The notes: generated by a model from the letters alone, not told the origin. 64,000 nt of DNA from Serinus canaria (GCF_022539315.1 NC_066327.1:17136834-17200833), one strand, 5' to 3'; shown: positions 46,086 to 57,592, counted from the first letter of the stretch. Numbers and translations are program-made.

Positions 46086-46927
46086 CACCATCAGCTGTTG
46101 GCCCTGCTGAGCAGTGGTGGCTGGGAGTGCCAGGAGCAGCCCTGCACAGGGATCCCCAAGCCCTCTTCCTTCTCCCCTCTGGATCTGGGGGCAACACCAG
46201 CACAGCTGTTCAAATATGCTCAAAAATTCAGAAACACAAGTAAGCACTGAACTTTCCCAAGGTGGCTGAGTAATCGTGTTTGCTTTAGCATTTCAGTCCC
46301 CCAATTACCCAAGCCAAGGATATTGCCTCTTTAAACAGAGTTCAAAAAGCCCAAGAATTTTTTATAAATAGCTCACATCCTCTTGATAACAACCCGGCTG
46401 CTATTTATTGCCCACTTCCCCTCAGACAGACAGGTCAGAGGACTGAAAATCGCACTTCCCATGAAATCCAGAGGAACTGGGCTTTTCAGGTTCCTACAAT
46501 TGTTTGTCATTCTGGGTTTCCTCTGCAGTTTACAGCGTTCAGCCAGGCTCACCCTGCTAAGGAGGGATCCTTAGGATATAGTGCTGCTTTCCTGGAGCCC
46601 TTAACCCCATTTTCTGCTCCTGTCTTTGGGACCAGCAGGAAATCCCTTTGCTTCCCAGCAGCATGGGGTCCCTCCAAGCCATTTTTTTTTAAACTCCACA
46701 CTTCACTGAGTCCTCTCTGGCCTTATTTTACACTCCCACCTTCCCATTCAGTCCAAAGCTGGGTGCCCAGAGCTGTCTCCTGCTGAAAGCAGGTGGGAGC
46801 TGCTTCCTGGTGCTTCCTTGCCTCTGTGGCTGCAGAGGCTCCTCAGGAGCTGGGATTTGCCCTGTCCATAACTCACGCTAACCCAATCCCACTGGCCTGC
46901 ACCAGTCCTGTGCTTCAGTCACTGTGA

Positions 46928-47015
46928 AACCACAGAATGGTTGGCGTTGAAAGGACTTTAAAGACCATCTAGTTCTAGCCCCCAGTACAGCTGGAGGGTT
47001 CTTAGCAGTGGATAG
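46928..47015 (-). mobile_element. CR1 3'-end fragment
   Basis: ACCACAGAATGGTTGGCGTT, GACTTTAAAGACCATCTAGT. Short and diverged. Confidence 0.75.
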
Positions 47016-48958
47016 ACACCCATGTAAAGAAAAAAATAAGTTTAGTTGTATTCTTAAGGATAATTTACAGGAATATCAGGAGAGTTGGTTTGTGCCAGCC
47101 TTGAAGTTATTTGTCATGGGGTTGCTGCTGAGGAAAACAGAACTGTAACCCCTCAGCCTCAGACATGAGAGATGATGAAAACTTGGCTTTGGTGGGACTC
47201 TAGATGTGTCAGACCATAGACCCTGTGTGTTGGAAGTGGAGGATCTGTGCTGATGGCTTGGCCTCTCTGTGAAAAGCAATTACATACTGTCACAAGGAGG
47301 ATGTAATTTTAATTAACTCATTCTTTAGCATCTCTTTGGACACGGCGATTTCCCTGAAGGGGCAGCATGAACTCTTTCCTTGCCAGCTCGGAGCAGGGCA
47401 TTTCTGGGTGGAGGGTTTTGCTGCTCCACACATGGCTGGAGGCTCCAGTGCCATATCTGGAGAGTGGTGGTGCAGAATGTCCCAGTTTTGTGCTCTGAGA
47501 TTGTTGTGTTTCTGATTAGGAGCGCCCGGTTACATAATGGCATCATAATCACAAACATACCTGGCTCTGAGCAGAACGGGGCTGGATGATTTATTCATAA
47601 GAGTTTCTTCATGCAGAAACTTCTATTTATTCCCTGTTGTAAGGGCAGGAAAATGTCAATGGAAGCTGCCGTGGTTCAGTCTTCCCTCTCTTCAGGAATA
47701 CTGGAGTAAATTTTTGGGGGGTTTTATGGAGAAATTCCCGTGCCTTTGTGCTTGGAGGCACAAGCCTTGCTTGGTTTGCAGAACCCAAATGGTCTGGGAA
47801 GGGAGCAGGAGGTGCTGAGGGGCTGCTTACCCTGCCCAGACCTTTGCTGCTGGTGGAGGCTGGTGTGGCAAGAGCCTGGCAGAGTGATCAGAAACCTTAA
47901 ACTTGAAATCATGGCTGGTTCTTGGTTTGTGATTTGGTTTCTATTTATTTATTTATTTTTATAAACACCTTTTCAGTGTCTCCTCCTTTGGCTGATGTTT
48001 CTCAGCTTGCTGGTTGTTTTTTGACATTTACTTACTTTCTGCAGCAGCAGAAGCCTTGCTGTGTCCTAGCTGGTCACCCAGGGCTGGCTCTCCAGGGCTG
48101 TGATGGGCCCTGGTGGCCTGGGCATGGTCAGAAACTTCTGTGAAGCCTCTTTACCCCTCTTGTGCCTCAAAACCTGATGTCCAGCTTGGACCCTGGGGTG
48201 CGTTTGGGGTGGCTCTGTCCCAAATCCTGTGGAGGCTGTGTGGGTGCAAGAGGAGGGCTGAGACCCTGCTGAGAGGCTTTGCCTGGACCCCTGTTGCCAG
48301 TTCTTCCTTGCCCTGGAAAGGGAAGTTTGCCCTGTGTGGGAACCCACCCCCTCTGGGGACATCCCTGAAGTTTTATGGTGCTCAGCAGGGGCCAGAGTGG
48401 GAGCCCAGGGATTCAGTGCTCCCATGGGAGGTTTTTGTGGGGAGGAAGTAAAACAAAGTGCAAAGGCAATTTATCTCTGCCCTGGCCATTTGTCTGCCAC
48501 TCACAAGGGGGCCAAACTTCATCCCTGGGTGCTGTGTGCTGGTGTGGAGCCCTGTGAGGAGCCAGCTCTGTGTCTGGCCAGGAATGGGGTTCAGCCTCCA
48601 TCACCCCATTCCCACACCTAATCCCAGTGAGAAAAATTATTTATTTCTGGGAAATGGTGCTGTGGGAGGTGGTGCCCATGTGGGAGCAGTGCAGCCCCCT
48701 GAGCTGCAGCATCTCCTTGCTGTGCTCACCCAGAGTTAGAGAGCTGGAACTCTGCAATGACCTCGTGGCAGTGGTGGCAGCCACGTGGACTCGTGGTGAC
48801 ACCGAGCTGGCTGTTGGGCTTTCACTGGGAGCAATCCCAGGAAATGTGCTCAGTTCTGAGTCCCACGCTGTGCGTGGCTGACCCGTGACAGGTTTGTGTC
48901 TTCACCACTGGAGTTTCCTTTCTGTGGCGCCGACCCCACGGCCGGCGAAGCTGCCGAT

Positions 48959-49762
48959 GGTTGTACCAGTGGTTGTGTTGAAGGTTGTACAAATGGTTGT
49001 ATTAAAGGTTGTACCAGTGGCTGTACCAATGGTTGTACCGGTGGTTGTGTTGAAGGTTGTACCGGTGGTTGTACCGGTGGCTGTGTTGAAGGCTGTACTG
49101 GTGGTTGTACCGGTGGTTGTGTTGAAGGCTGTACTGGTGGTTGTACCGGTGGTTGTGTTGAAGGCTGTACCAATGGTTGTACCAATGGTTGTGTTGAAGG
49201 TTGTACTGGTGGTTGCATTAAAGGTTGGACTGGTGGTTGTACCGGTGGTTGTGTTGAAGGTTGTACCGGTGGTTGTACCGGTGGCTGTGTTGAAGGCTGT
49301 ACTGGTGGTTGTACCGGTGGTTGTGTTGAAGGCTGTACTGGTGGTTGTACCGGTGGTTGTGTTGAAGGTTGTACCGGTGGTTGTGTTGAAGGCTGTACCG
49401 GTGGTTGTGTTGAAGGCTGTACTGGTGGTTGTACCGGTGGTTGTGTTGAAGGTTGTACCAATGGTTGTACCGGTGGTTGTGTTGAAGGCTGTGCCGGTGG
49501 TTGTGTTGAAGGTTGTACTGGTGGTTGTGTTGAAGGTTCTGTTGAAGGCTGTGCTGGTGGTTGCATTGAAGGCTGTACCGGTGGTTGCATTGAAGGCTGT
49601 ACCAATGGCTGTACCGGCGGTTGCATTGAAGGCTGTACCAATGGCTGTGCCGGCGGTTGCGTTGAAGGCTGTACTGGCGGTTGTGTTGAAGGCTGTACCA
49701 ATGGCTGTGCCGGCGGTTGCGTTGAAGGCTGTACCGGCGGTTGTACTGATGGCTGTGCTGGT
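48959..49762. repeat. 12-bp minisatellite, 67 in-phase units, open in several frames
   Basis: Sixty-seven consecutive 12-mers of the form GGYTGT + six variable bases (accggt, actggt, accaat, gttgaa, attgaa, attaaa) fill exactly 804 bp with no net indel. Read on the + strand in the frame of GGT-TGT, each unit is Gly-Cys-X-Y (GCTG, GCVE, GCTN, GCIK/IE, GCAG). The Cys is lost only twice (GWTG in unit 23, GSVE in unit 49). The left two-thirds has a 36-bp higher-order unit (GCVE-GCTG-GCTG); the right third is less regular and uses GGC-GGT more often. A second + frame reads Val/Leu-rich. Minus frames read Gln-Pro-Pro-Val and Thr/Asn-rich repeats. The GC-frame ORF starts at an ATG at 48,896 and runs on to 50,257. 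I see no promoter, splice or homology evidence that any frame is a gene. Confidence 0.95.
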
Positions 49763-51940
49763 GTGCTGTGTCTCACAAAGTTGGGCTCCTCCTTTCCCAC
49801 ATTCCCCCCTAACCTGAGGCTGTGGCCCTGGTTTGTGGCTTTGCCCATTTTGTGCTCCAGTCCCGTGGGCCGTGGCAAGGCTTGGCCGTCGCCTTCTGCA
49901 GATCACGCCGGGTTCCACCCATGCTGGAATGTGTCACCTGGGACTCCGTTTTCTTCATGCAGAAAAGCCATTCTTTACTCACAAAATTCATTTCACAGTT
50001 TTCACAGACCTCGTGTGCAACACCAGCTGGCGAATTGTTCTCTTGCTGTTTCAGTTATTGGTCAGAAGATGATTTGTGTGTTCATACTCAGATTAAGGTG
50101 TTTACATCTTCCTTTGTTGATTCTCTTGGGACAAGATCTGTTGTTTATACAGGTCCCCTATTTTTCTCCCCAAGGAATGGGTTGTTGTGTTCACAAGCTT
50201 TGCATACCCACGATTGTTTCATTTGGGAACTTGCAAGTTGTCTGCAATTGGAAGTGACAGACTAGCAGGACAAGGTCTGATTTCATTAGGCCTTTTCTTT
50301 TATAACATATTTTACCTGTCTGCAGCACTTACACCTTTGGGAAAATCTCATTGAGTTTATTAAGTGTATATTTTAGAAAAACAGTTTTAAAATGAATTAA
50401 AAATTAGGTTTTTATCTCATTTTGTAGAATCCCAAATTGACTCAGGTTGAAAGAGATCAAGGGATGCAACCTGCTCAATCTGGTCACTTATTTCTGTAAA
50501 TTCATAATTTCTGTAAGCCTCAGCCCATTCTCTCAGAATTAATCCATTGGTTTAGGGTATTTTTAGGGCGTGTTGATTGTCTAGAAATTCCCTTTCAGGT
50601 CTGATATCCAAGAGCTGGGCTTGCTCTAGGGCCTGGGAAGTCTGTTGTACTCTTAGCTCTGTGCATCTCCTCACCATCCCACAGCCTAAGCTTGTGGAGT
50701 TGGTTTCCTTTGAGAGCCAATAACTGAAAATGATGGAAAAAAGGATCAAAAACCCCCTGATAATTCTGATAGATTTAAAACCTATTGCTTTAACGTCCAC
50801 TGCTCAAATCAAGCAGAGTGCTCTGGTTCGCTTCCAGCAGAGAGACACGAGCGTCGTGTTGGTATTTTTAAAGCTTTATGTGCAAGACATCAGTTGGTGT
50901 TGCCAAACTCTGATTTAAATTTATACATCCTGGCTCAGCCTGTTTGTTAAAAAAAAAAAAAGAGAAAAAAAAAGAAAAACCACCCCCAGCATAACAAATT
51001 CAGTATCTTTTCCTTATTGCAAATTTTTTGGCATCCGATGTCGCGATCTGCACAGTGTAGTTATTATCCCTCTATCTGATCCATTGACTAATTCAACATC
51101 ATTGTTCCAATAATATTATTTCAGGGCAGGTAACACACTCAGGTTACCTCTGTGATGACACAAAACGTGGCACAGCTTCCAGTGAGTCACAGCTCCACAG
51201 TGTGTGCAAATAAATAACAGGGATGGTGAAAAATAACCCGGGTCCTGTATTTTTAGCAGTCCAGTGTGATGCTGGTGACACACGAGGAGCTGGGGGCAGG
51301 AAGGGTGGTGGGTGCTGCTGGGTGGGAGCCCCAGGATGTGGCTCAGGGGCTGTGCAGGGACCCAGGGACTTGGTCCTTGGCAGCTTCTCCTCCTCTTCCA
51401 AGGAGGTGGGAGAGTTCTGGCTGCTCCCATGTCTAGGGGGGCCTTGGGGTGGCCTGGCCAGGGCTGGAGGATGCTCTGTGCCCACCCACAGTCCTGGTGG
51501 GGCTGTTCTGGTGTGGGCAGCACAGCTCTGCCCCAGAAAGGAGAAGCAGGAGGGCTGGAAGTGGCTCTGAGTGCTGAGGGGGGCTCAGTGGGATGGGGCT
51601 GGCACAAACCCTGTGAGGAGGGGATGCTGGTTTTGTGTCTGGTTCTCTTTAGTGTGGATCCCCCCGTCACACGGAGGGCTCAGCCCCGTGAAGGAGCAGC
51701 CTGACTCCCAGGCTGGCATATTTTAGGGGTGCAGGGAAGGAGAGGATTGCTCCTCCATGTTCCCAGAGCAGGGTACTGCTTCCCACCAAGGTGCTGGCTC
51801 TTCCCACTGCAGGGGATTTGAGGGTGATTAATTGATGAGTCCCTGTGTGCCAGGCTGTGGGGCAGAGCAAGCCCAGCATCGCCCTGAGTTCCTTGGCAGG
51901 GCTGGAGAGCATCAAATTACCAATTCTGGGCTACTCTCTG
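49763..51940. other. Intergenic sequence between the 12-bp array and the SPRY4 3' end
   Basis: AT-leaning unique sequence with no supported gene. At 50,425-50,475 there is a weak CR1-like patch (GAATCCCAAATTGACTCAGG), too decayed to call firmly. A minus-strand AATAAA at about 50,355-50,360 could be a distal SPRY4 polyadenylation site. Confidence 0.6.
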
Positions 51941-52009
51941 CTTGTATTTTTAGAATAATTGCTACAAACATTCTTGGGATTTTTTTTTAAAGAACCACAA
52001 CAGCCATTC

Positions 52010-52051
52010 ATATATTTAACAATATATATTTATATATATATATATATAATT
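52010..52051. repeat. (TA)n microsatellite near the SPRY4 mRNA 3' end
   Basis: Near-uninterrupted TA dinucleotides with one extra T. On the minus strand it supplies TATAAA/AATATA hexamers that could act as weak polyadenylation signals. Confidence 0.8.
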
Positions 52052-52666
52052 TCTAGATCAGTACATTCATCAGTACTTGTTTTTCTTCACAAACAGAAGA
52101 ACTCTTACAATAGTAGACTTTCTAAAATAAATACTATTAAAATAGAGCTTCAAAATAAATATTCTATACAAAGAAAAACCTTCTGTGGTAACATTTCAGG
52201 GTGTACATGTGAGGGGGTGGTAAGAGGAGATGGGGGAAATATTTCTCAGGGTGTCTGAGCGTGGGAGGGGAAGAGAATACCCAGTGCTGGGAAGGGTGAG
52301 GGCTCATCAGGATGGCAAAGCCAGTGCCCAGGGAGCACCAAATCTGGGATCTGCTCCTGGCACCTGGTGGGCACAGGCACAGGGCTGTGGTGACAGGGTG
52401 TTTGTCTGTTGGGGCTGCTCCCCTTGGGAATGAGGGGTGGCATTGCCAGCACCCTCAGGTCCCCCCTTCTCTCTGTCTGGGCTGTTTTGTGAGGGCAGGG
52501 CCAAACCCTGCCATGGACCTGCTGCAGCAGTTAGCAGTGCAGGTGCCCTGCCATCCTCCTGCTCCTCCTCCAGAGCGTGGCACCTGTGCCAGGGGCAGCT
52601 GCCCTGACCTGCCCTCCTGCCTCTGTGAGCACCCCACCTCAGTGCCATGGCTGGAGAGGTTTGTGC

Positions 52667-52730
52667 TCGTTTGCAGCTGTCCCTTCGTTTGCAGCTGTCC
52701 CTTCGTTTGCAGCTGTCCCTTCGTTTGCAG
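52667..52730. repeat. 18-bp tandem repeat in the presumed SPRY4 3'UTR
   Basis: TCGTTTGCAGCTGTCCCT repeated 3.6 times without mismatch. On the minus strand it contributes a Gln-Leu-Gln-Thr-Lys-Gly repeat in a frame with no other support. Confidence 0.92.
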
Positions 52731-55426
52731 GGGGATCTGCCCTGGCAGGGTGGCAGAGCTGTGGGGCTGTGACATGGTGACATGGCACCATGCCCATGGC
52801 CCATCTCTGGGGGGGCAGGAGACCCAAGTACCTTCACAGGAGTGGGGGATGGAAGTGCTGGGATGGGGAGGAGAGGGAATATGGATTTCATTGACAGGAG
52901 CTGCTCCCTCTGGCAGAGCCCTGGCTCGGGCCAAGCCGGCCCTTCCCCAGCTCCAGACAGGGCTCAGCCCTTCCTGCCGTTCCTGGGGCAGAGTCCAGGG
53001 GCCGTGCTGGGAGCCAGGGGAGGAGGGAGGGTCACTCTGCTACACTGACCACTGCTCTAACACATCCACAAGGCTTGGCAGGCTCCAGCACGGCATCATC
53101 GCCTTACAGGGCTTGGGTACTAAAACAAACCAAGAGAGAAAGAGTTTACAGCTATGTACAGTGAGGGGGAGACCAGCTGGGAGGGCTGGGCTATGTCCAG
53201 GAGTGTAGACTGGCACGGTGGCCACCATTCCATGGTGCCTTTGCTCACGAGGACCATGCAGCCAAGCCATGGGCTCTGCCAGGGCAGGATTTCAGCACAG
53301 GTTCCCAGGAACAGCCAGGGCAGGGGGTCAGAAAGGCAAAGCAGCCGTGGGTGGAGGCCATTTGGACATGTGTGGTCCCAGCAGGGGAGGGCAGCAGGTA
53401 AATGCCTCTCCTGCTGGCCTTTTCTAGCTTGCTTGTATCTTAGGAAAAGGATTTCTCTTATTAAATACAATATCTTATACATTCAACCAGCAGTTCAGCT
53501 AGTTTGGGGTTGGTTTTCCTGTTATCTTTTCCCCTCCAATTTGTGCAAGATAATAAACACAGCTCTGGATCCCCACCTGCTTCCTGATGCCCACAGACAG
53601 TCAGCATGAGGCTGCCCTATAGGAACTGGTATCTGGTAACAGACATTACATCCTTTTTTCTATGATTCAGCATGTACAAGCTAGCAAATGTTATAAATAG
53701 AAGAGTTGGTTGGTTTTCTTTTTTTTTAACTCCCCCATTCAATAAATATCTACAATTCCATTGAGCTAAACCCCAGGCCATCCAGCTGAGCTGAATTCTG
53801 CAACCCAAAGACACCAGAGTCCCACCAGGGTGCTCCTGCCAGCCCCTACCCAGGCCAAGGGGATTCCTGGAAATGCTACATGAGCTCTGCCTATTGCTTG
53901 TCTAATTAGAGATGACATTTCACTGTCACTGCTGTGCATTTACTGAGGAAATCTCCTCTAATTAAAAACACCAAGAGAGACTAGGTCAGTTTTCTGCATG
54001 CAACAAGTACCTACCTCCTCATTAGAGTGTTGCATGTTTGGACCAAGATTCTTGTCTAGCACCTTGTAGTTGTCAAGAGAGAGGGGTCACAGCATCCTTG
54101 GGGAAGGAAGAACCAGCCCCAGGAGGAGGGCAGGGACAGAGCCAATGTTTGTGCGCTGAAAACCACGGGCCCGCTCGTTAGCTGCACTCTCTTCCTTCCC
54201 CTGGCTTTCCCTAGTGTGTGTTAACACTAAAATAAACACTACAAGCATTCTCTACATTTAAAAAGACACTTTTGTACAGAAGAGGCAAAAGTCAAACAGC
54301 AGCAATAGGGGTGAGGGAATGTCCTGTACTTCAAGCAAATGCCATTCACCCCCAAGACAAAAACAAATCTTAATATCTAATGAGCAAAGAAGAGCTTGTT
54401 CCAGGAGGGGAGGTACTGGATTGAGACCCCTAGAAAAATACATCTGTGTGCATCGTACACTTAGGTTTGTGGGACTTCTTACCAGAGCTTAAGAGGTTTA
54501 CTGGACCAAACCCTGCTCGTCTTTCCTTTGTGGCTCGAGTTGCATCCCCTGTGCTCTGGGAGTGAGCTGGGCTGGGGGAACGGGATCAGCCACCTTCCTC
54601 CTGCACAGGGGCTGCTCTGCTGAGGCAAAACTCATATTCCATCGGGTGAAACCTGATGCCAAGCATCAGCTTACAGGCAGGAGGACCCGGTGTTGATACA
54701 ACTGCCTGAACGCATCCTGCTGCCATTCCTCCTGGGAGGAGCAGCCCTGCTACCATCTTGCTTTAGAAAGAGGGTCCAAACCAGTGGGGTCGGGTGGGAT
54801 ACGCCCAAAGGGCAGAAGACCCATCCACAAATGAAATGTAGCTTCATTTCTGGTCCAAAAATCTTTGAGGGACACAGAAAGCTTTAGAGAGACACATACT
54901 TTGTGTGCAACCAGCCCTTGGAGTGGTGTCTAGGAGGGAAGGAGGGTGGAGGGAGTTCCCCCATCGCCTTCAGCAGGCTGCTGGGAGCGAGCTGGGGTTT
55001 GGAAGGAGACAGGAAGCAAGTAGCCCGCCCTGAATCTGAATTCAAAGCAGCTTTTTGCAGCTGGGAATGGGGATTGGCTGTGAGGTGGTGCCTGCCAAGC
55101 GAGCAGTTAATGGTTCCTGTGGTGTGCAGGCCTGGTGAGCAGCCGTCCCTCCGAGCTGGGAGTTTTTCAGCAGCTGTACTTCATGATGTACATGGGTTTG
55201 CAGCCTTCGCTCTGCATTATTAACATTCCTCCTTTGGCCCCATCTATTTCAACTGCGACCAGTTCCAAAAACCCTGAATAACCCAAAGTGCTTCAGTTTG
55301 TGGAAACAGTTGCTTCTGCTTTCTCCGAAGGCAAGAGGCCGGCGCTCTCCTCAGAACACAGGTTATTAAAAAGAGCCAACACCCCCTGCTCCACGGAGCA
55401 TCCTCCCATCTCCTCCTCCCAAACCA

Positions 55427-56320
55427 TTAAAAGGGCTTTTCTGCCCCTTTGCTCTCGGGCAATGCCTTGCAAATGACACTGTTTGTGTTTTTGCATCTGC
55501 ATCCGGGCCGGCTCACTTGGTCGTAGCATCTCTGGCTCAGCTTGACGCAGCCGGTGGCCGGCAGGTAGCAGAGCAGGCAGGGCAGCACCAGGGACAGGGC
55601 GCTCATGAAGGACCAGCGGGCGCAGCAGTTGGACTGGGAGCAGGAGCAGGGGTGGTCGGCGCACGTGCCCTCGTCGTCCTCGTTGGTGCAGTGGTAGAAG
55701 ACGCCCTTGACCAGGCACATGCAGGTGGAGTAGTTGACCAGGTTCTGCGCCGAGCACAGACACTCCTGGTTGCACACCCAGCACGAGGGCAGAGTCCGGG
55801 GCAGGGCACACTCCTTGCACTTGCATTTCCCGCAGGCCTCGCACAGCAGGAAGTGCTTGTCCAGCTCCTGGGACACGGGGCCCTTCAGGTCCAGGGGCTT
55901 GCAGTTGATCACCTTGGGCTGGATGCGAACGGCGCGGGGGGACGATTGCTCCGCCACGGGCACCGGGGCCATGTGGTCCAGGAGCCTTTGGTCTGAGGAT
56001 GTGCTGCTGCTGCTGCTGATGGAGCTGGGGCGCCCGCTGAAGGAGATCCAGGGGTGGGTGACATCCTGCTCGCAGCGCTGCGGGTGCTGGCCGGCCGAGC
56101 CCGGCTCGTGGGGGGCCCGGGGCCGCTTCTGGGCCGGCGGCTGGGAGGCGCCGGGGTTGTCGGTGTAGTCGTTCTCCAGGTGGGTGCTCTTCATCTGGTC
56201 GATGGGCAGGATGGTCAGTGGGTGCTGCAGCCGCCCGTAGGGGATCCGGCCGTCCAGCAAGGGCTGCACCATCACAGAGTTGGGGACAACGGTGATGTTG
56301 TGAGGGATCCGGGGCTCCAT
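55427..56320 (-). CDS. SPRY4: SPRY4, Sprouty RTK signalling antagonist 4
   Basis: An intronless ORF of 297 residues (human SPRY4 isoform: 299) with ATG at 56320-56318 and TAA at 55429-55427. Sprouty proteins are FGF/RTK-induced feedback inhibitors of Ras-ERK signalling. They are cytosolic and move to the plasma membrane on stimulation. Visible features are the N-terminal Tyr motif ENDYTDNP (Tyr52, the phosphorylated Sprouty tyrosine position), the Ser-rich motif SSISSSSSTSSDQRLLDH (99-116), and RAVRIQPKVINCKPLDLKGP. The Cys-rich Sprouty domain follows (about 160-275: LLCEACGKCKCKEC, CWVCNQECLCSAQ, NCCARWSFM, CLLCYLPATGC). Conservation in the domain is very high, while residues 55-85 diverge as usual. 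The exon's 5' boundary is an acceptor at 56367-56368, and upstream non-coding exons are expected beyond it. The gene is convergent with NDFIP1. Confidence 0.98.
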   Translation of the reverse strand: MEPRIPHNITVVPNSVMVQPLLDGRIPYGRLQHPLTILPIDQMKSTHLENDYTDNPGASQPPAQKRPRAPHEPGSAGQHPQRCEQDVTHPWISFSGRPSSISSSSSTSSDQRLLDHMAPVPVAEQSSPRAVRIQPKVINCKPLDLKGPVSQELDKHFLLCEACGKCKCKECALPRTLPSCWVCNQECLCSAQNLVNYSTCMCLVKGVFYHCTNEDDEGTCADHPCSCSQSNCCARWSFMSALSLVLPCLLCYLPATGCVKLSQRCYDQVSRPGCRCKNTNSVICKALPESKGAEKPF

Positions 56321-56366
56321 TGAGAAATCACTCCAACTGCTGGGGCAAATTCTGTGCTTAAGTGTC
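56321..56366 (-). other. SPRY4: SPRY4 5'UTR portion of coding exon, with splice acceptor
   Basis: Forty-six nt lie between the acceptor (pyrimidine tract TTCCTTCTCCTTCCCTTCTC then CCAG, minus strand) and the ATG. The reading frame stays open through all 15 codons back to the acceptor, so an upstream in-frame start in a previous exon could extend the protein, as in a longer human isoform. Confidence 0.75.
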
Positions 56367-57494
56367 CTGGGAGAAGGGAAGGAGAAAGAAAAGGGATGGG
56401 GGAAAGAGAGAGAGCGCATTGTTATTGTGGTATCCTGCAATGCCAGCCCAAAAGGGCTCCTTGCTGAGGCTGGTTGTTGTGCTGAAGGTCTTGTAAGGTA
56501 AACTCGTGTCCGAGGGAGGCAGAGCACAAAGTGCCTCACTCCTCCTTTGCTACCGTGGCCATCTACAGCTCTTCCAGCCTTGGGAGGGCTGCAGTCACTG
56601 CAGGCTCCTGGAGAGCTCACTCATGGTTTTACTGAGGGAAAGCACATCTTGGGGCTGCTGGTGTACCTTCACATGTGGTTTTGTCAGCAAGTTTCCTGAA
56701 ACGATTTCTCTAAACTTTGGAGGTTTTCCCCAGCTGACCCTGATCCCTAAAAAACCTGATGCAGGATTGTGGCTTGTGGAAGCACTGGCCTGGTACAAAG
56801 GTGCTTTTGAGCCTGGGGCTGAGCACCTGTCCTTGCTAACCAAGGATCTGCCTGTGTGAGGATGGATTGATTTTGGTGAGGAAGTGTCCCCTCTCCATCA
56901 GGAGCCGCTGGTTCCAGAGGCTCCTTTGTCCCCCCCAGGGGAGGTGGAAGCGCTGGCTCAGCCCCTTGTCTGGTGGCAAAGCAGGGTGGGAGCCAAGGGT
57001 GCAGCTCCCAGGAGAGCAGCCACACGGCCAGGCTGGATCCATCACCTCTCACAGGTAATGAGACACTGGTGCAGCCCGCTAAGTGCACTCATTCTCAGCT
57101 GAAGTGCTGTTTACCAGCCGCTCTGGCTGAGCCCTGGTGCCGCAGTTTCTAATTTCATTGAAAGAGTGCAATTTATCCTGGAGTCAATCCAAAGATTCAG
57201 CAGTGGCGTAGGACAAGAAACCACAGGAAGTAACTAAACTTAAATCAAAGAACGGAAACGACTCAGTTCAAATTTAGAAAGTGCACATTGTTTTCTAGTA
57301 GATGTGCCATTTCCTCACGGGGTGACCTTTATTCATAAATAATATAATGCTGGAGATCAGTTGAAAGAAGGGGTGAGTAAAGCTTTGGTCGCAGGAGGGG
57401 AAAAGCTGCTGGTATCAAGAAAAAGGAAGTAGTGAACAGCTTAAGGCATTGCCAGTTGTTTGTGTTCAACAAATAAATTAACCTTCTCCAACAG

Positions 57495-57592
57495 CGTGAA
57501 AGATTTGGACTTGGCAGAGCTGGTTTAACAGCTGGGCTCGATGATCCTAAAGGTCTTTTCCAACCTAAATGATTCCGTGATTCTATGGCTTT
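57495..57592 (+). mobile_element. CR1 3' terminus
   Basis: A diagnostic CR1 end: GGGCTCGATGATCCTAAAGG, TCTTTTCCAACCTAAATGAT, TCCGTGATTCTATGG. It is antisense to SPRY4. Confidence 0.88.

Larger units (their letters stand above)
32196..48950. other. NDFIP1-SPRY4 intergenic region, left part
   Basis: No exon that I can support. Contents: CR1 fragments (listed separately), a GC-rich patch at 35.34-36.3 kb, smaller CpG clusters at 41.0-41.1 and 41.6-41.75 kb, poly(A) runs (35,778-35,797; 39,574-39,593), a GGGAT microsatellite and a 38-bp minisatellite. Open frames in the GC-rich patches have no recognisable protein character. Confidence 0.65.
51950..55426 (-). other. SPRY4: SPRY4 3'UTR
   Basis: About 3.5 kb of gene-free sequence 3' of the SPRY4 stop, similar to the long mammalian SPRY4 3'UTR. 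On the minus strand its distal 250 nt is AU-rich with several ATTTA motifs (in TAGAATATTTATTTTGAAGC, TAGTATTTATTTTAG), a (TA)n stretch and TATAAA-like variants, but no canonical AATAAA. The end near 51,950 is inferred from this composition. AU-rich elements suggest rapid mRNA turnover, which fits an immediate-early feedback gene. Confidence 0.6.

Noticed and set aside
48959..49762. CRISPR-like regular repeat
   Set aside because: The units are contiguous without unique spacers and the genome is avian.
48850..49918. Long minus-strand open frames (Gln-Pro-Val-rich, Thr-Asn-rich) over the 12-bp array
   Set aside because: They are direct consequences of a stop-free 12-bp unit. Several frames are open at once and no splice, promoter or homology evidence favours one.
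55517..56323. Long + strand frames opposite SPRY4
   Set aside because: Antisense shadows of the GC-rich, Cys-rich SPRY4 coding exon.
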